Below, one piece after another: positions 1-8,061 of a stretch of 64,000 nucleotides of DNA. Source of the DNA: Zhenhengia yiwuensis. Lineage in GTDB: Bacteria > Bacillota > Clostridia > Lachnospirales > Cellulosilyticaceae. The notes beneath the pieces are model-generated. The model did no database searches and was not told the origin of the DNA. It saw nothing but the letters and a program-made list of their open reading frames with translations. The stretch is taken from NCBI RefSeq assembly GCF_014384995.1, contig NZ_JACRSY010000015.1:26507-90506 (forward strand), given 5' to 3'. Both the position numbers and the translations under genes were made by a program. The first letter of the stretch is position 1. Each line of letters opens with the position of its first letter.

Positions 1-769
1 CTACAAATTCTTTACTTGCTGTCATTTCTTTTTGCTCTTGCTGTACTGGAATTTCTTCATCCGTTGCACCATATGTATCAACTAAATCTCCATCATCACT
101 AGAGTTGATAAGTGTCTTACAAACCCTTGTGATAATCGTTTTCTTACACATTTCATCAGTAAAGTTCTTATGTGCTCCAGAGTTACCCTTTGCATAACCT
201 TGATTCCAGGAGTTCTTAATCTGCTGATAGCTCATATAAACTAAATCTCCTCTTGTACCATCCTTAAAAACTGGAATAGCAAAGGCTCCTGTGATTTTAT
301 CTAGATTTACATTTAACGGATTAGGTTTGTATGTCTTAAGTTGCATTGTTAAGTCGTCAAGGTTAAATTCCATTTCAAATTCATCACCTTCATAGATAAC
401 AAAAGCCTTTACTTCTTCAAGATCTGCTACACGTTTAGCAATTGCTAACTTACCAAAATAACTTGTCATAAGCTGTAGTTTATCTCCATAGATAACGAAG
501 TAACATTGCTTCTTACTAGGCTCTAGACCCATTTTGACCATATCTAATAAACAGTTCGCTACACTTTCTTTAGTACATACTTCTGTAGCTAATTTGCCTG
601 TTTTATCCTTTGTTTCAGCCAAGATAAGTTGAGCACTCTTAAGTGCATTACCTGCTGCATAAGATTTAGGAAGCACTAAACTGCCAGCTTCTTGGAGCTG
701 CTTTACCTTTCCGAATACTTGCTCTGTAATTTCACTTTGTTTTTTTACTGCTACTTGATTTTCTGACAT
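1..769 (-). CDS. recT: RecT-family single-strand annealing protein (partial)
   Basis: The frame is open from an ATG at 769 to the window edge, so the C-terminus is missing; 256 codons are visible. The protein starts MSENQVAVKKQSEITEQ and contains the RecT-family pattern KESVANCLLDMVKMGLEPSK followed by the hydrophobic QLMTSYFGKLAIAKR block and a late MCKKTIITR stretch. RecT proteins anneal complementary single strands during phage recombination. An AGGAGG-like site (GGAGGAATAGAG) precedes the start. It is the most downstream gene seen in the leftward early operon of prophage A, after a Rad50/SbcC-like ATPase; a nuclease partner may lie beyond the window. The family call is from remembered sequence pattern and synteny. 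Confidence 0.9.
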   Translation of the reverse strand, partial: MSENQVAVKKQSEITEQVFGKVKQLQEAGSLVLPKSYAAGNALKSAQLILAETKDKTGKLATEVCTKESVANCLLDMVKMGLEPSKKQCYFVIYGDKLQLMTSYFGKLAIAKRVADLEEVKAFVIYEGDEFEMEFNLDDLTMQLKTYKPNPLNVNLDKITGAFAIPVFKDGTRGDLVYMSYQQIKNSWNQGYAKGNSGAHKNFTDEMCKKTIITRVCKTLINSSDDGDLVDTYGATDEEIPVQQEQKEMTASKEFV

Positions 770-791
770 TCTCTATTCCTCCTAGTTTTTA

Positions 792-1013
792 TTAATTTAA
801 TGGCATTTGAAATACTGTTCTATCATTTGAATTATTTTCTACAAAGTTTGCTATAATCGCTAGAACTTCTTTTGCTCTATCTAGAGTTTCATAATCTCCT
901 AAATGGATATAGTCCTTACCTAAGGTATTGACTATTCTCCCGCCTTGCCATGCTTTTACTGTTCTGCAAAATGTAAGAGTTGTTTTATCCTGACTTCTAA
1001 TCCAAATTCCCAT
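792..1013 (-). CDS. hypothetical phage protein, 73 aa
   Basis: A small protein of 73 residues beginning MGIWIRSQDKTTL, with a predicted mixed alpha/beta composition and no membrane segment. Its ATG overlaps the stop of the upstream ATPase gene in a TAATG arrangement, so the two are translationally coupled. Small proteins of this type (a beta-rich N-terminus with an 'IHLGDYETLDRAKEVLAII' segment) are common in Firmicute phage early regions, where they resemble host-factor or DNA-metabolism accessories, but I do not recognise a named family. Function unknown. Confidence 0.75.
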   Translation of the reverse strand: MGIWIRSQDKTTLTFCRTVKAWQGGRIVNTLGKDYIHLGDYETLDRAKEVLAIIANFVENNSNDRTVFQMPLN

Positions 1014-2905
1014 TATTCTACCCTCAATTCTTTATCTTTTTCACTTACAATAAGATTGATTACTTGACTATATGTATCTGGTATACTCGTAACACTCTCA
1101 CGATTATCTAGCCATATAGGGGCATAGAAACCATAATGATTACTTAATACATTGATAATATCTATTCCTGCTGCAACCTTGGCTGCGTTGTTAGCATTGC
1201 TAAATGGCACACCATTAATAAGGCTTTCACAACACTCTACCAACCCACCATTAATCTGTTCTTCAAAAAGCTTGAACTTGACTGTTGTAAACTTACTATT
1301 GATGTTCTCTTCAAGCATATCGACTTTAGCTTTTGTGAAGTCCTCTACTAAGATTTCTTGCTGCTCTACATCCGCTAAACTTACTTGGAGTTCTTTAAGC
1401 TGTTCCCCTAACTCTTTTATGCGTTCCAAAGTCTTTTCTTGGTTATCTGCCTTAGTAATTGTTAAATTGTAGAGCGCTATATCCTTCTGAGCTATCTTAA
1501 TTTCTTCCTTAATCTTAGAGGTATCTAACTGATTAAAGGATGCTACTGCTTGTTTAAGTTCATCTATTTGAGCATCTATTTCAGATGTATCACATACAGT
1601 TTGTTCAATGGGTTCTGCAAGTTTTTCTTCTAAGTCAGCTAAACTTTTATTAATAATCACTACCTCTTGAGCTATGCCTTCAAATAGTTCCGCGCAACGA
1701 GCAATTTCATTATTATTACTAGCAATAGATGCTTTCTTACTATTTGCCAAGTTAACGACTCTTTCTTGTCTTACAGCCTTTTCTCGCTCATATTTAACGA
1801 ATAATTCTTGTACTTTATCCGCTGGTAAGTCTTGGCCACATGTAGGACAAATAGCTTTGTGCTCATCGAAAGTTTCTTCTGCTATACGTTGCCACTCTTC
1901 ACGGTGCTCATTTACTTGTCCTTCTAGTAGCACATTGTCTTGCTTCTTAATTTCGATTATCTTTACAAGCCTATCTTGCTCAATCTGCTTACTATTAAGC
2001 GTTGATTTAAGTTGAGCATATTGGTCTTTTAGCTTACCTTGTTCTCCATATAGCTGTTTGTTATGCTCTCTAATTATCTCTTCTTTTGTTCGTTCAAGTG
2101 ATAATATGAGTTTTTGTTTATCTCGCACCACTTCAAACGCTTTCTCTGAAGCTTCAAGCTGCTGTTCAAAGTCTTGGATAGCCTGTTCTTTTTTGGCAAT
2201 CTTTAATAATGCCACTTCTTTATCCAAGCTTTCATCTATGCCTCTTCTTAATTCATCTATGCGCGGTGGAATATCCTCTATATCCTTCTTAAGCTTCTTC
2301 TTAGTTGCTGCTAGAGATTTTTTGAACTCATCTACATCTTTTCCATTAAGACGTTGTTGAAGCTTATCATATCCAGGAACACTCACATCATTAATTGTCC
2401 CACATACTTCAAATAGAATTTTTCTCTTGTCTTGCCATTTCATAGCTTCAAAAGTTAAAGGGTTAGTCAGTAACTTGAATGTTTTTTCCTTGATAATTTC
2501 ATCAACATATTTCTGATACTCTGACTTTTTACAAGGAACTCCATCTATGTAATAAGTAGTTTCATGCCCACTAAACTCTTGTTCGGCTTGTCCACGTTTC
2601 TTAACCCATTTTTCCTTATACACTTTAGATAGGCTAAAAGTTTTACCATCAAATTCAAACTCTGCAGATACTTCAGTATTTAAAAAGTGAATAGGTTCAT
2701 TGTTTTCTGCTAAAGGCTTAATTTCAAAATCTTTTCTGTCTTGGCTATCTTTATCAAATAATAACCACATAAAAGCATCGGCTACTGTAGTCTTTCCGGT
2801 TGCATTCGCACCATATAATTTAGTTTCTGTGCGTTCAAAAAGAATTTTTTTCTCCTTTATACCCTTGAAATTTTTCATTTCTAAAACTTTTAACACAAGT
2901 TTCAT
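1013..2905 (-). CDS. AAA family ATPase, Rad50/SbcC-like with zinc hook
   Basis: A 630-residue ATPase. A Walker A motif GANATGKTT lies at residues 32-40, followed by a long coiled-coil stretch from about 200 to 530 that is interrupted near residue 352 by CPTCGQ, the CxxC zinc hook of Rad50/SbcC proteins. A hydrophobic segment with APIWLDN near residue 598 occupies the Walker B position. These proteins use ATP to tether or process DNA ends. It lies directly upstream of recT in a leftward operon, which suggests a phage recombination module. It is about half the length of cellular SbcC and no SbcD-like nuclease is visible here. Strong ribosome binding site AAAAGGAG before the ATG. Confidence 0.88.
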   Translation of the reverse strand: MKLVLKVLEMKNFKGIKEKKILFERTETKLYGANATGKTTVADAFMWLLFDKDSQDRKDFEIKPLAENNEPIHFLNTEVSAEFEFDGKTFSLSKVYKEKWVKKRGQAEQEFSGHETTYYIDGVPCKKSEYQKYVDEIIKEKTFKLLTNPLTFEAMKWQDKRKILFEVCGTINDVSVPGYDKLQQRLNGKDVDEFKKSLAATKKKLKKDIEDIPPRIDELRRGIDESLDKEVALLKIAKKEQAIQDFEQQLEASEKAFEVVRDKQKLILSLERTKEEIIREHNKQLYGEQGKLKDQYAQLKSTLNSKQIEQDRLVKIIEIKKQDNVLLEGQVNEHREEWQRIAEETFDEHKAICPTCGQDLPADKVQELFVKYEREKAVRQERVVNLANSKKASIASNNNEIARCAELFEGIAQEVVIINKSLADLEEKLAEPIEQTVCDTSEIDAQIDELKQAVASFNQLDTSKIKEEIKIAQKDIALYNLTITKADNQEKTLERIKELGEQLKELQVSLADVEQQEILVEDFTKAKVDMLEENINSKFTTVKFKLFEEQINGGLVECCESLINGVPFSNANNAAKVAAGIDIINVLSNHYGFYAPIWLDNRESVTSIPDTYSQVINLIVSEKDKELRVE

Positions 2906-2945
2906 ATCTTCTCTTCTCCTTTTATGGTATAATTAATCCGATAAT

Positions 2946-3329
2946 TTATTTTTTATCCGCATCAGTTTTGCTTTGGTCGGCTACTGGTGCGTTTTTCATT
3001 GTATCTAATGCTCTTTTGTAAACTGCTGCTTCATGAATAAGTTCCTGAATAGCTAACTCAATATTGCCAATGATAACTTGTAATGAGTAATGAATATCTC
3101 CTATTGGCTCGTTGTTCTTAATCATCTTCCAAGTATCTTCTTTGTATCTAGTTACCCATGCAAGTTGTTCTTTTGCCTCTTCTGATTCTTCTAACGCAAG
3201 CCCCCACATTTCGTGGTAATTACTCATGCTACCCCAGCGATTAATATTAAATGCTGTTTGGTCATGAATTAAGTTCTTAATCATATCTCTGATATATTGG
3301 TCCTTTTCTTCTTTTGTTAATTCTTCCAT
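2946..3329 (-). CDS. hypothetical phage protein, 127 aa
   Basis: A charged, helical, cytoplasmic protein of 127 residues. It begins MEELTKEEKDQYIRDMIKN and has no recognised motif or membrane segment. A C-terminal Asp/Lys-rich tail follows a helix-rich core. It is in the leftward early operon of prophage A, immediately downstream of a 35-residue membrane peptide whose stop almost touches this start. By position it may help DNA metabolism or early takeover, but nothing in the sequence shows a function. Confidence 0.75.
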   Translation of the reverse strand: MEELTKEEKDQYIRDMIKNLIHDQTAFNINRWGSMSNYHEMWGLALEESEEAKEQLAWVTRYKEDTWKMIKNNEPIGDIHYSLQVIIGNIELAIQELIHEAAVYKRALDTMKNAPVADQSKTDADKK

Positions 3330-3437
3330 CTAATCATCACCTTTCTTCTTTTCTTCATTTCTAGCTATATATGACGCACCTAACATAGAAGCTACGCCTA
3401 ATAGAAATCCAAAACCGAGTATTATGGTATATTCCAT
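3330..3437 (-). CDS. single-span membrane micro-protein, 35 aa
   Basis: A micro-gene of 35 codons. The peptide starts MEYTIILGFGFLLGVASMLG, one hydrophobic helix, and ends in a charged EEKKKGDD tail. Its ATG overlaps the stop of the preceding gene (TAATG), and its own stop lies at the start of the next one, so it fits precisely in an operon of coupled genes. Coupling and the clean hydrophobic-then-charged layout support a real gene rather than noise. A short single-span peptide could act as a membrane anchor or modulator; the function is unknown. Confidence 0.6.
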   Translation of the reverse strand: MEYTIILGFGFLLGVASMLGASYIARNEEKKKGDD

Positions 3438-3628
3438 TAATCATCAAGCCTCACTTTTCTAACATATTGGCCATCTTCTTTAATGAGCTTGTACCCACTT
3501 CCTGTAAGTCTATGAATTATAATCATATCTGTAGGCAAATCTCTTTCTACTAACCAGTTGTCATAGTTTAAACCTGCATCTGCTATTAGTTTCTTTTGCC
3601 TAACTGTTGGAGCCTTGCCGTGTTTCAC
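3437..3628 (-). CDS. DUF6906-like phage protein, 63 aa
   Basis: Begins with GTG at 3628 and reads MKHGKAPTVRQKKLIADAGL. The layout KxGKxPTxRQKKxIxxAGLNxxNWLV followed by a hydrophobic IIIHRLTG strand resembles the small phage proteins I remember as DUF6906. The GTG overlaps the upstream stop as GTGA, and its own stop overlaps the next ATG as TAATG, so it is coupled on both sides. Function unknown; such proteins are a common marker of Firmicute prophage early regions. Confidence 0.7.
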   Translation of the reverse strand: MKHGKAPTVRQKKLIADAGLNYDNWLVERDLPTDMIIIHRLTGSGYKLIKEDGQYVRKVRLDD

Positions 3629-3732
3629 TCTTCTTCCTCCTCTTCCTGTATTTTTAAATCTTTCATTGACTTTTCCAATGCTGCTAAAATGTCACCAATC
3701 TTACCTTTAGCAATAAAAGTTAATCTTGACAT
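3625..3732 (-). CDS. acidic micro-protein, 35 aa
   Basis: A 35-codon gene with a good AGGGAGG ribosome binding site and ATG at 3732. The peptide starts MSRLTFIAKGKIGDILAALE, an amphipathic helix, and ends with a run of seven glutamates. It overlaps the following gene by four bases (GTGA). It is the first member of the 3732-to-1 coupled gene train, with about 150 bases of intergenic DNA upstream. No family recognised. Confidence 0.6.
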   Translation of the reverse strand: MSRLTFIAKGKIGDILAALEKSMKDLKIQEEEEEE

Positions 3733-3881
3733 ACTTTAATAATCCTCCCTAAAAAAATTACAGTCTCTATAATTTTTTGTAATAATATTAGCTAGCCAGA
3801 ATATACTTGATAGTGTAAAACTCTGTACTTTTTTATGAAAAAAGCGCAAAAAAATAAAGAGTCATCTTTTGTACGAAAGAA

Positions 3882-4034
3882 TTAATCTATTTTGTCACTT
3901 TCATCCTCTACCTCTATAGGTGTATATCCTGCCATCTTTAGCATTCTAATTTGAACTTCTGTAGAAAATTCAAGTTTTTCCTCATAGCTCAATTCATCAA
4001 AAGGTACATCGTTTAAATATGATATTACTTTCAT
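3882..4034 (-). CDS. hypothetical phage protein, 50 aa
   Basis: A small acidic protein that begins MKVISYLNDVPFDELSYEEK. The frame is open further upstream, but an AGGAGGGG site sits eight bases before the ATG at 4034, which fixes the start there. The sequence is mostly helical with an acidic C-terminus (VEDESDKID). It lies between the antirepressor gene and the coupled micro-gene train of prophage A. No function can be read from it. Confidence 0.65.
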   Translation of the reverse strand: MKVISYLNDVPFDELSYEEKLEFSTEVQIRMLKMAGYTPIEVEDESDKID

Positions 4035-4091
4035 TATGTATCCCCTCCTAATACATATTATTAAATACACAGCTTGTCCTATTACACCTTT

Positions 4092-4889
4092 TTAAGTTAA
4101 TCTCATTTGTGCATTAGCACCTTTAATCATTAACTGTAGCTCTTCGTTTGGCTCCCATTGAGGAATAATTTCCTTTGCCCTTTCAAAATCTTTAACTGCG
4201 ATATTTTTATATGAATTGACTTCGAATACATTTCTAAGCCATCTGTGAAGTTGGCTAAAAGCTTTTTTTGATACTTTCCTATTTTTATAAGCTGGGGCAT
4301 CTGCTCCGCCCAATACACTAATTACCTTTTTGGATACAAGTGCCTGTATATCATTTTGTTGTCCATAATCAATAGTCATGGTATTTTCAAGTTTAGTAAT
4401 TCTACTATCCATTTCCTGTTGCTTATGGTCTATTGCAAATATGGCTTGTAGTTCTTTGGATAAATGACTATATGTATTTTGTTGTTCTTCTCTTAAATGG
4501 AAATACTCATCCATTAATTGGTCATGTATCTCCCAAGCTAAATCTGTGTCCATGATTTTGATTAGCTTTGCATATCCTCTTTCTGATAGGAGATAGATGT
4601 GTTCAGCTTGAGTTATTGCTTGTTTGGAGTAACTTAATTCTGTTAAATCCAACGTGTGGGTGTCGCCCACGCCTTTCTTTAAGTCAATAAAATCAATGCT
4701 TTCCTTAAATCGTTTCAAGTTATCCTTTATTAACCTTCTAACTTCTCTTGCTTCTGTATTATGTATTTCAGCTACCATCTTATCGGTAACTACTTTACAG
4801 TTTTCTCCAAACCCACCTAATACTACAGGGATTTCTTTTCCCATAAATTGCTGTGTTCCTTGTACTTTAACTAATGCATTCTTTGGCAT
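4092..4889 (-). CDS. phage antirepressor, ORF6N and ORF6C domains
   Basis: 265 residues. The N-terminal part (about 10-125) has the ORF6N layout, with VTDKMVAEIHNTEAREVRR and the YLLSERGYAKLIKIMDTD block that is typical of these phage DNA-binding proteins. The C-terminal part (about 180-262) fits ORF6C, with KKVISVLGG and FSQLHRWLRNVFEVNSYKNI. Antirepressors of this kind bind or displace the CI-type repressor and help switch a prophage to lytic growth. AGGAGGAG precedes the ATG. Its position in the leftward operon behind cro is the usual one. Confidence 0.88.
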   Translation of the reverse strand: MPKNALVKVQGTQQFMGKEIPVVLGGFGENCKVVTDKMVAEIHNTEAREVRRLIKDNLKRFKESIDFIDLKKGVGDTHTLDLTELSYSKQAITQAEHIYLLSERGYAKLIKIMDTDLAWEIHDQLMDEYFHLREEQQNTYSHLSKELQAIFAIDHKQQEMDSRITKLENTMTIDYGQQNDIQALVSKKVISVLGGADAPAYKNRKVSKKAFSQLHRWLRNVFEVNSYKNIAVKDFERAKEIIPQWEPNEELQLMIKGANAQMRLT

Positions 4890-5015
4890 TTTGATTCTCC
4901 TCCTCTAATACTTGTCCACTTTTTATGTAGATGAACTTCATCATCTACTAATGTGATTTATATCATTTATATGTAAAACTTTTTCTTTTGTACATTGAGG
5001 GATGTCTGTATTACC

Positions 5016-5171
5016 CTAAGTAGTTTGTTCCTTTTCACCTATGTACTTAAGTCCCATATGGGTTTCAAATGATTTTTTAACCTTATCATTTAGTGCTTTA
5101 AGTTCTTGAGGGGAAGCTTCTTCAAAAGGCTTGACTTTATTATCTACTTCTAGTAAAAAGATATATTTCAT
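5016..5171 (-). CDS. hypothetical phage protein, 51 aa
   Basis: A 51-residue protein starting MKYIFLLEVDNKVKPFEEAS, with GGGGGTGAT seven bases before the ATG at 5171. The first strand is hydrophobic and the rest is charged and helical. It sits between cro and the antirepressor gene in the leftward early operon. A perfect palindrome lies just upstream at 5256-5269. No family recognised. Confidence 0.65.
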   Translation of the reverse strand: MKYIFLLEVDNKVKPFEEASPQELKALNDKVKKSFETHMGLKYIGEKEQTT

Positions 5172-5255
5172 ATAATCACCCCCATATCAATATATTCAGG
5201 TCACATTTTGTCCTATTAGCATTTTTACGATTTATTTGCATACATCCACTAGATA

Positions 5256-5269
5256 TTGCGTATACGCAA
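5256..5269. promoter_or_regulatory. operator-like perfect palindrome TTGCGTATACGCAA
   Basis: A perfect 14-bp palindrome that matches the half-sites of three dyads in the cI/cro intergenic region (5498-5599). It lies between cro and the next leftward gene. By analogy with other lambdoid-type switches it is a repressor or Cro binding site that could act as a roadblock or control a secondary promoter. A half-site TTTGCATAC is also seen at 5235-5243. Confidence 0.7.
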
Positions 5270-5272
5270 GAT

Positions 5273-5473
5273 TTATACAAAAAAATATTCCATCGGATTA
5301 TCTATTTCTAAAATATCAATAAGCTTTTGTGCCTCTGCTACAGTAATCTTTGAACCATCACTATAATTAATCTTTCTATTTATAGTAGATGTATCCACTC
5401 CGAATTTTTTTGCCAATAATTCCTGTGTATACCCCAACTCTACCATTCTACCTTTAATCTTATTTACATTCAT
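5273..5473 (-). CDS. Cro-like helix-turn-helix regulator
   Basis: The frame runs further upstream, but AAAGGAG spaced seven bases from the ATG at 5473 marks the start, giving a 66-residue protein beginning MNVNKIKGRMVELGYTQELL. Residues 14-35 form a canonical XRE helix-turn-helix (TQELLAKKFGVDTSTINRKI). It is divergent from the CI-like repressor gene, the arrangement of a lysis-lysogeny switch, and is expected to repress the lysogeny promoter. It is the first gene of the leftward early operon. Cro by position; the name is an inference. Confidence 0.83.
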   Translation of the reverse strand: MNVNKIKGRMVELGYTQELLAKKFGVDTSTINRKINYSDGSKITVAEAQKLIDILEIDNPMEYFFV

Positions 5474-5497
5474 TTTCATACTCCTTTCATATTTTTT

Positions 5498-5599
5498 CTT
5501 GCTTATTCGCAAGTTCTATTGATACTTTACGACAATTTTCTTGTTACGTCAATAATTATTTTTGCGTTTATGCAAGTTTTTATTTGCATCATACGCAAA
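5498..5599. promoter_or_regulatory. three operator dyads between cro and repressor
   Basis: Three inverted repeats share the half-site TTGCGTA/TACGCAA: CTTGC-N6-GCAAG at 5498-5513, TTGCGTTTATGCAAG at 5562-5576, and TTTGCATCATACGCAAA at 5583-5599. The first lies just downstream of the cro promoter, the third overlaps the -35 and spacer of the repressor promoter, and the second sits between the promoters. This is the arrangement expected for cooperative control by a CI-type repressor and Cro. Confidence 0.8.
5524..5552 (-). promoter_or_regulatory. leftward early (cro) promoter
   Basis: On the minus strand TTGACG (5552-5547) is followed after 17 bases by TAAAGT (5529-5524). The -10 is a moderate match and the -35 a good one for a vegetative sigma factor. 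It would drive cro and the early operon leftward. Operator dyads flank it at 5498-5513 and 5562-5576. Confidence 0.65.
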
Positions 5600-5612
5600 A
5601 ATATAGTATACT
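5584..5612 (+). promoter_or_regulatory. repressor (lysogeny) promoter
   Basis: TTGCAT (5584-5589), a 17-base spacer and TATACT (5607-5612) make a strong vegetative promoter 24 bases before the repressor ATG. The operator dyad 5583-5599 overlaps its -35 and spacer, so occupation of that site should shut the promoter off. Confidence 0.75.
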
Positions 5613-5636
5613 CAATACGTGAAAGGTGGTTTTGTA

Positions 5637-6083
5637 ATGACTACAAGCGTAAATAAATTAATAAAAAAACGTCGCTTAGAATTAGGACTAACATTAAAAG
5701 ATGTTGCCAATGCCTTAAATGTTGCTGAATCTACTGTCTCTAGATATGAAAGTAAGGATATTCAAAATATGGGGATAGACAAAATAAAGGAATTAGCCAA
5801 TGTCCTACAATGCTCTCCTGGCTTTCTTATGGGATGGGAAGATTCAGTTACCATTAAAGCAACTAATAATAGTCTCTCTCTCTCTCAAAATGAAAAAGAG
5901 CTAGTAAAAAAATATCGAGTTCTAGATGAAAAAGGGCAGCATACAGTAAATACTGTGTTAGATATGGAGCATAATCGTTGCACTAATGACTATTTAATAC
6001 CAATAGCAGCTCACAATGATAATATTACTAACGAAGAACTAGAACTAATTAATCAAGATTTGGCTGATATGGATAACTGGTAA
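5637..6083 (+). CDS. CI-like repressor, XRE family
   Basis: AAAGGTGG lies upstream of the ATG at 5637, so the earlier in-frame GTG at 5619 is discounted. The 148-residue protein has an N-terminal XRE helix-turn-helix at about 15-60 (LTLKDVANALNVAESTVSRY, then LQCSPGFLMGW) and a C-terminal helical region (SQNEKELVKKYRVLDEKGQHTV) that is common in Firmicute phage repressors. It lacks a LexA-type self-cleaving peptidase domain, which fits with inactivation by the ImmA-like protein encoded next. First gene of the rightward lysogeny operon. Confidence 0.87.
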   Translation: MTTSVNKLIKKRRLELGLTLKDVANALNVAESTVSRYESKDIQNMGIDKIKELANVLQCSPGFLMGWEDSVTIKATNNSLSLSQNEKELVKKYRVLDEKGQHTVNTVLDMEHNRCTNDYLIPIAAHNDNITNEELELINQDLADMDNW

Positions 6084-6105
6084 TAGTTTTAGGGGAGGTT
6101 TAGTC

Positions 6106-6582
6106 TTGTATTTACATGAATACTTACTTGATGAAGGACACAAACTTGGCCTTGATATAAGAGAAAAAAAATTACATTCTAATTCAGAAGCTCTATGCAA
6201 AGGGAGAAAAATAGCTTTAAACTCACATATACTTAAAACATCTGTTCAAAAGCGATGTTATTTAAGCGAGGAGATATGGCATGCAAAAGCTACTGTAGGG
6301 AATATAACAGATATTAGAAATATTAATAATTTGAAGCAAGAACGTTTTGCAAGGAAATGTTCCTTTAACGATTTAGTTCCACCAGATAAAATTGTGCAAG
6401 GATTACTTAATTATTGCTTAAATTTACAAGATATGTGTGAGTACTTACATGTAACAGAAAATTACTTCTGTGAAGCAATTGATTATTATAAACAAAAGCA
6501 TGGTCTATATTATAGATGCAAAGACTACACATTATATTTTGAACCTTTGTCCGTTATAGGTTCATCAAAAGGAGTGATTTAG
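6106..6582 (+). CDS. ImmA/IrrE-type metallopeptidase-like protein
   Basis: 158 residues, starting with TTG at 6106 seven bases after AGGGGAGG. The segment KRCYLSEEIWHAKATVGNI corresponds to the EExxH zinc site of ImmA/IrrE phage proteins (EEIWH), followed by NNLKQERFARKCSFNDLVPP, the usual downstream block. Such proteases cleave the partner repressor and allow induction. It is sandwiched between the repressor and the recombinase in a rightward operon, the usual setting. One metal-ligand position (the first E of a canonical HExxH is here E-E) is as in the phage ImmA subgroup. Confidence 0.8.
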   Translation: MYLHEYLLDEGHKLGLDIREKKLHSNSEALCKGRKIALNSHILKTSVQKRCYLSEEIWHAKATVGNITDIRNINNLKQERFARKCSFNDLVPPDKIVQGLLNYCLNLQDMCEYLHVTENYFCEAIDYYKQKHGLYYRCKDYTLYFEPLSVIGSSKGVI

Positions 6583-8061
6583 ATGACAGCAGCTTTATAT
6601 ATACGAGTTTCTACTGATGAACAATTAGAGTTTTCACCAGATGCTCAAAAACGTGCATTAATTGAATATGCAAAGAAAAATAATTATCAAATAGACGACC
6701 ATTATATATTTATAGATGAAGGGATAACTGGTACTTCTGCTAAAAAAAGACCAGCCTTTCAAAATATGATAGCTATGGCAAAGAAAAAGCCAAAACCCTT
6801 TGATGCTATTTTAGTTCATAAATTTGACCGTTTTGCACGTTCCAGGGAAGACTCTGTAGTATACAAAAGCCTTCTCCGTAAAGAATGTGGCATAAAAGTG
6901 ATATCTATAACAGAACAACTAGAAGATGATAAGTTTAGTGTCATTCTTGAAGCTATGTTGGAAGCTATGGCTGAATACTACTCTCTTAACTTATCAGATG
7001 AAGTTATAAAGGGAATGACAGAAAAAGCTCGTAGGGGTGGCGTACAATCAAAACCCATTCTAGGTTATGATATTGTAGATAATAAAAGGGTTGTCAACAA
7101 AGAAGAGGCTGAAATCATAAAAAAAATATATGACATGTGCATAAATGGACAATCTATAGGCTCAATAGCTAAGCATTTAAATATGTTAGGTATTAAGAGC
7201 AAAACAGGTAGCCCTTTTGAGGCACGAAGGATAAAATATATAATTCAAAACCCTGCTTACATTGGTGTGACACGTTGGAACTATACACATTGTCAAGGTT
7301 CTAGGATAGTTGTAAAACCTGAAAGTGAATGGATAACCGTAGAAAATACACATGAACCTATTATTTCTCAACAAACTTGGAATGAAGCACAAAAAGTTTT
7401 AGGAACATGGCATAAAGATGTAAAACCACGAAGCACGGAGTATATCCATTGGTTAGGTGGTATTCTTAGATGTTCTGACTGCAACGGAACATTAGTTTAT
7501 AAGACAGCTCGCTTCAAACGAAAAGATGGAAGTATAAGAAACGCTGACGGCTATCAATGCAGTAGATATAAAGTAGGCTCATGTAATACAAGTAACTATA
7601 TAAAGATTAAAGATGTTGAGGATCATATTATTAAAACATTAACTTCTACACTAGACATTGTAAATGAGACTTGGTCATTAAAAGGGTTAAATATAGAATA
7701 CGAAAATAAAGATGATGAAATTGAACTTTATAAAACTCAATTGAGTAAACTAAATCAGAAATTAGAACGTGCTAAAAAAGCATATTTAAATGATATTGAT
7801 ACACTTGAAGAATATAAAGCAAATAAAGAGATGTTTCAAAAAGAAATAAGTGAAATAACAAACCTGATTAATACTCATAGCAATAACGATACAAACCCTC
7901 AAAAGGTTGCTGAATTTAAAGATAAGCTTGTAACAGCCATTGAAGCTGTAAAAGATGATAGTATAAGTGTTATGTCTAAAAACATAGTGCTAAAAACTTT
8001 TATAAAATCTATCATTTACAATAAACGTGAAGATACTTTAACTACTATTTTTTATATTTAA
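6583..8061 (+). CDS. large serine recombinase (prophage integrase)
   Basis: 492 residues. The resolvase catalytic domain (about 3-150) has the nucleophile serine at residue 10 in YIRVSTDEQ and the conserved KFDRFARS block. A recombinase DNA-binding domain follows (about 160-270), then a zinc ribbon with CSDCNG and CSRYKVGSC (about 295-335) and a coiled coil (about 375-440), the complete architecture of phage integrases such as those of phiC31/TP901 type. The ATG directly follows the ImmA-like stop and has AAAGGAGTG. It forms the right end of prophage A and lies against a small chromosomal gene, so the attachment site is expected just beyond its stop. Confidence 0.95.
   Translation: MTAALYIRVSTDEQLEFSPDAQKRALIEYAKKNNYQIDDHYIFIDEGITGTSAKKRPAFQNMIAMAKKKPKPFDAILVHKFDRFARSREDSVVYKSLLRKECGIKVISITEQLEDDKFSVILEAMLEAMAEYYSLNLSDEVIKGMTEKARRGGVQSKPILGYDIVDNKRVVNKEEAEIIKKIYDMCINGQSIGSIAKHLNMLGIKSKTGSPFEARRIKYIIQNPAYIGVTRWNYTHCQGSRIVVKPESEWITVENTHEPIISQQTWNEAQKVLGTWHKDVKPRSTEYIHWLGGILRCSDCNGTLVYKTARFKRKDGSIRNADGYQCSRYKVGSCNTSNYIKIKDVEDHIIKTLTSTLDIVNETWSLKGLNIEYENKDDEIELYKTQLSKLNQKLERAKKAYLNDIDTLEEYKANKEMFQKEISEITNLINTHSNNDTNPQKVAEFKDKLVTAIEAVKDDSISVMSKNIVLKTFIKSIIYNKREDTLTTIFYI

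Noticed and set aside
1152..2936. Several plus-strand reading frames of 78-113 codons opposite the ATPase gene
   Set aside because: They are shadows of the minus-strand gene, rich in Leu/Ser with no ribosome sites or motifs.
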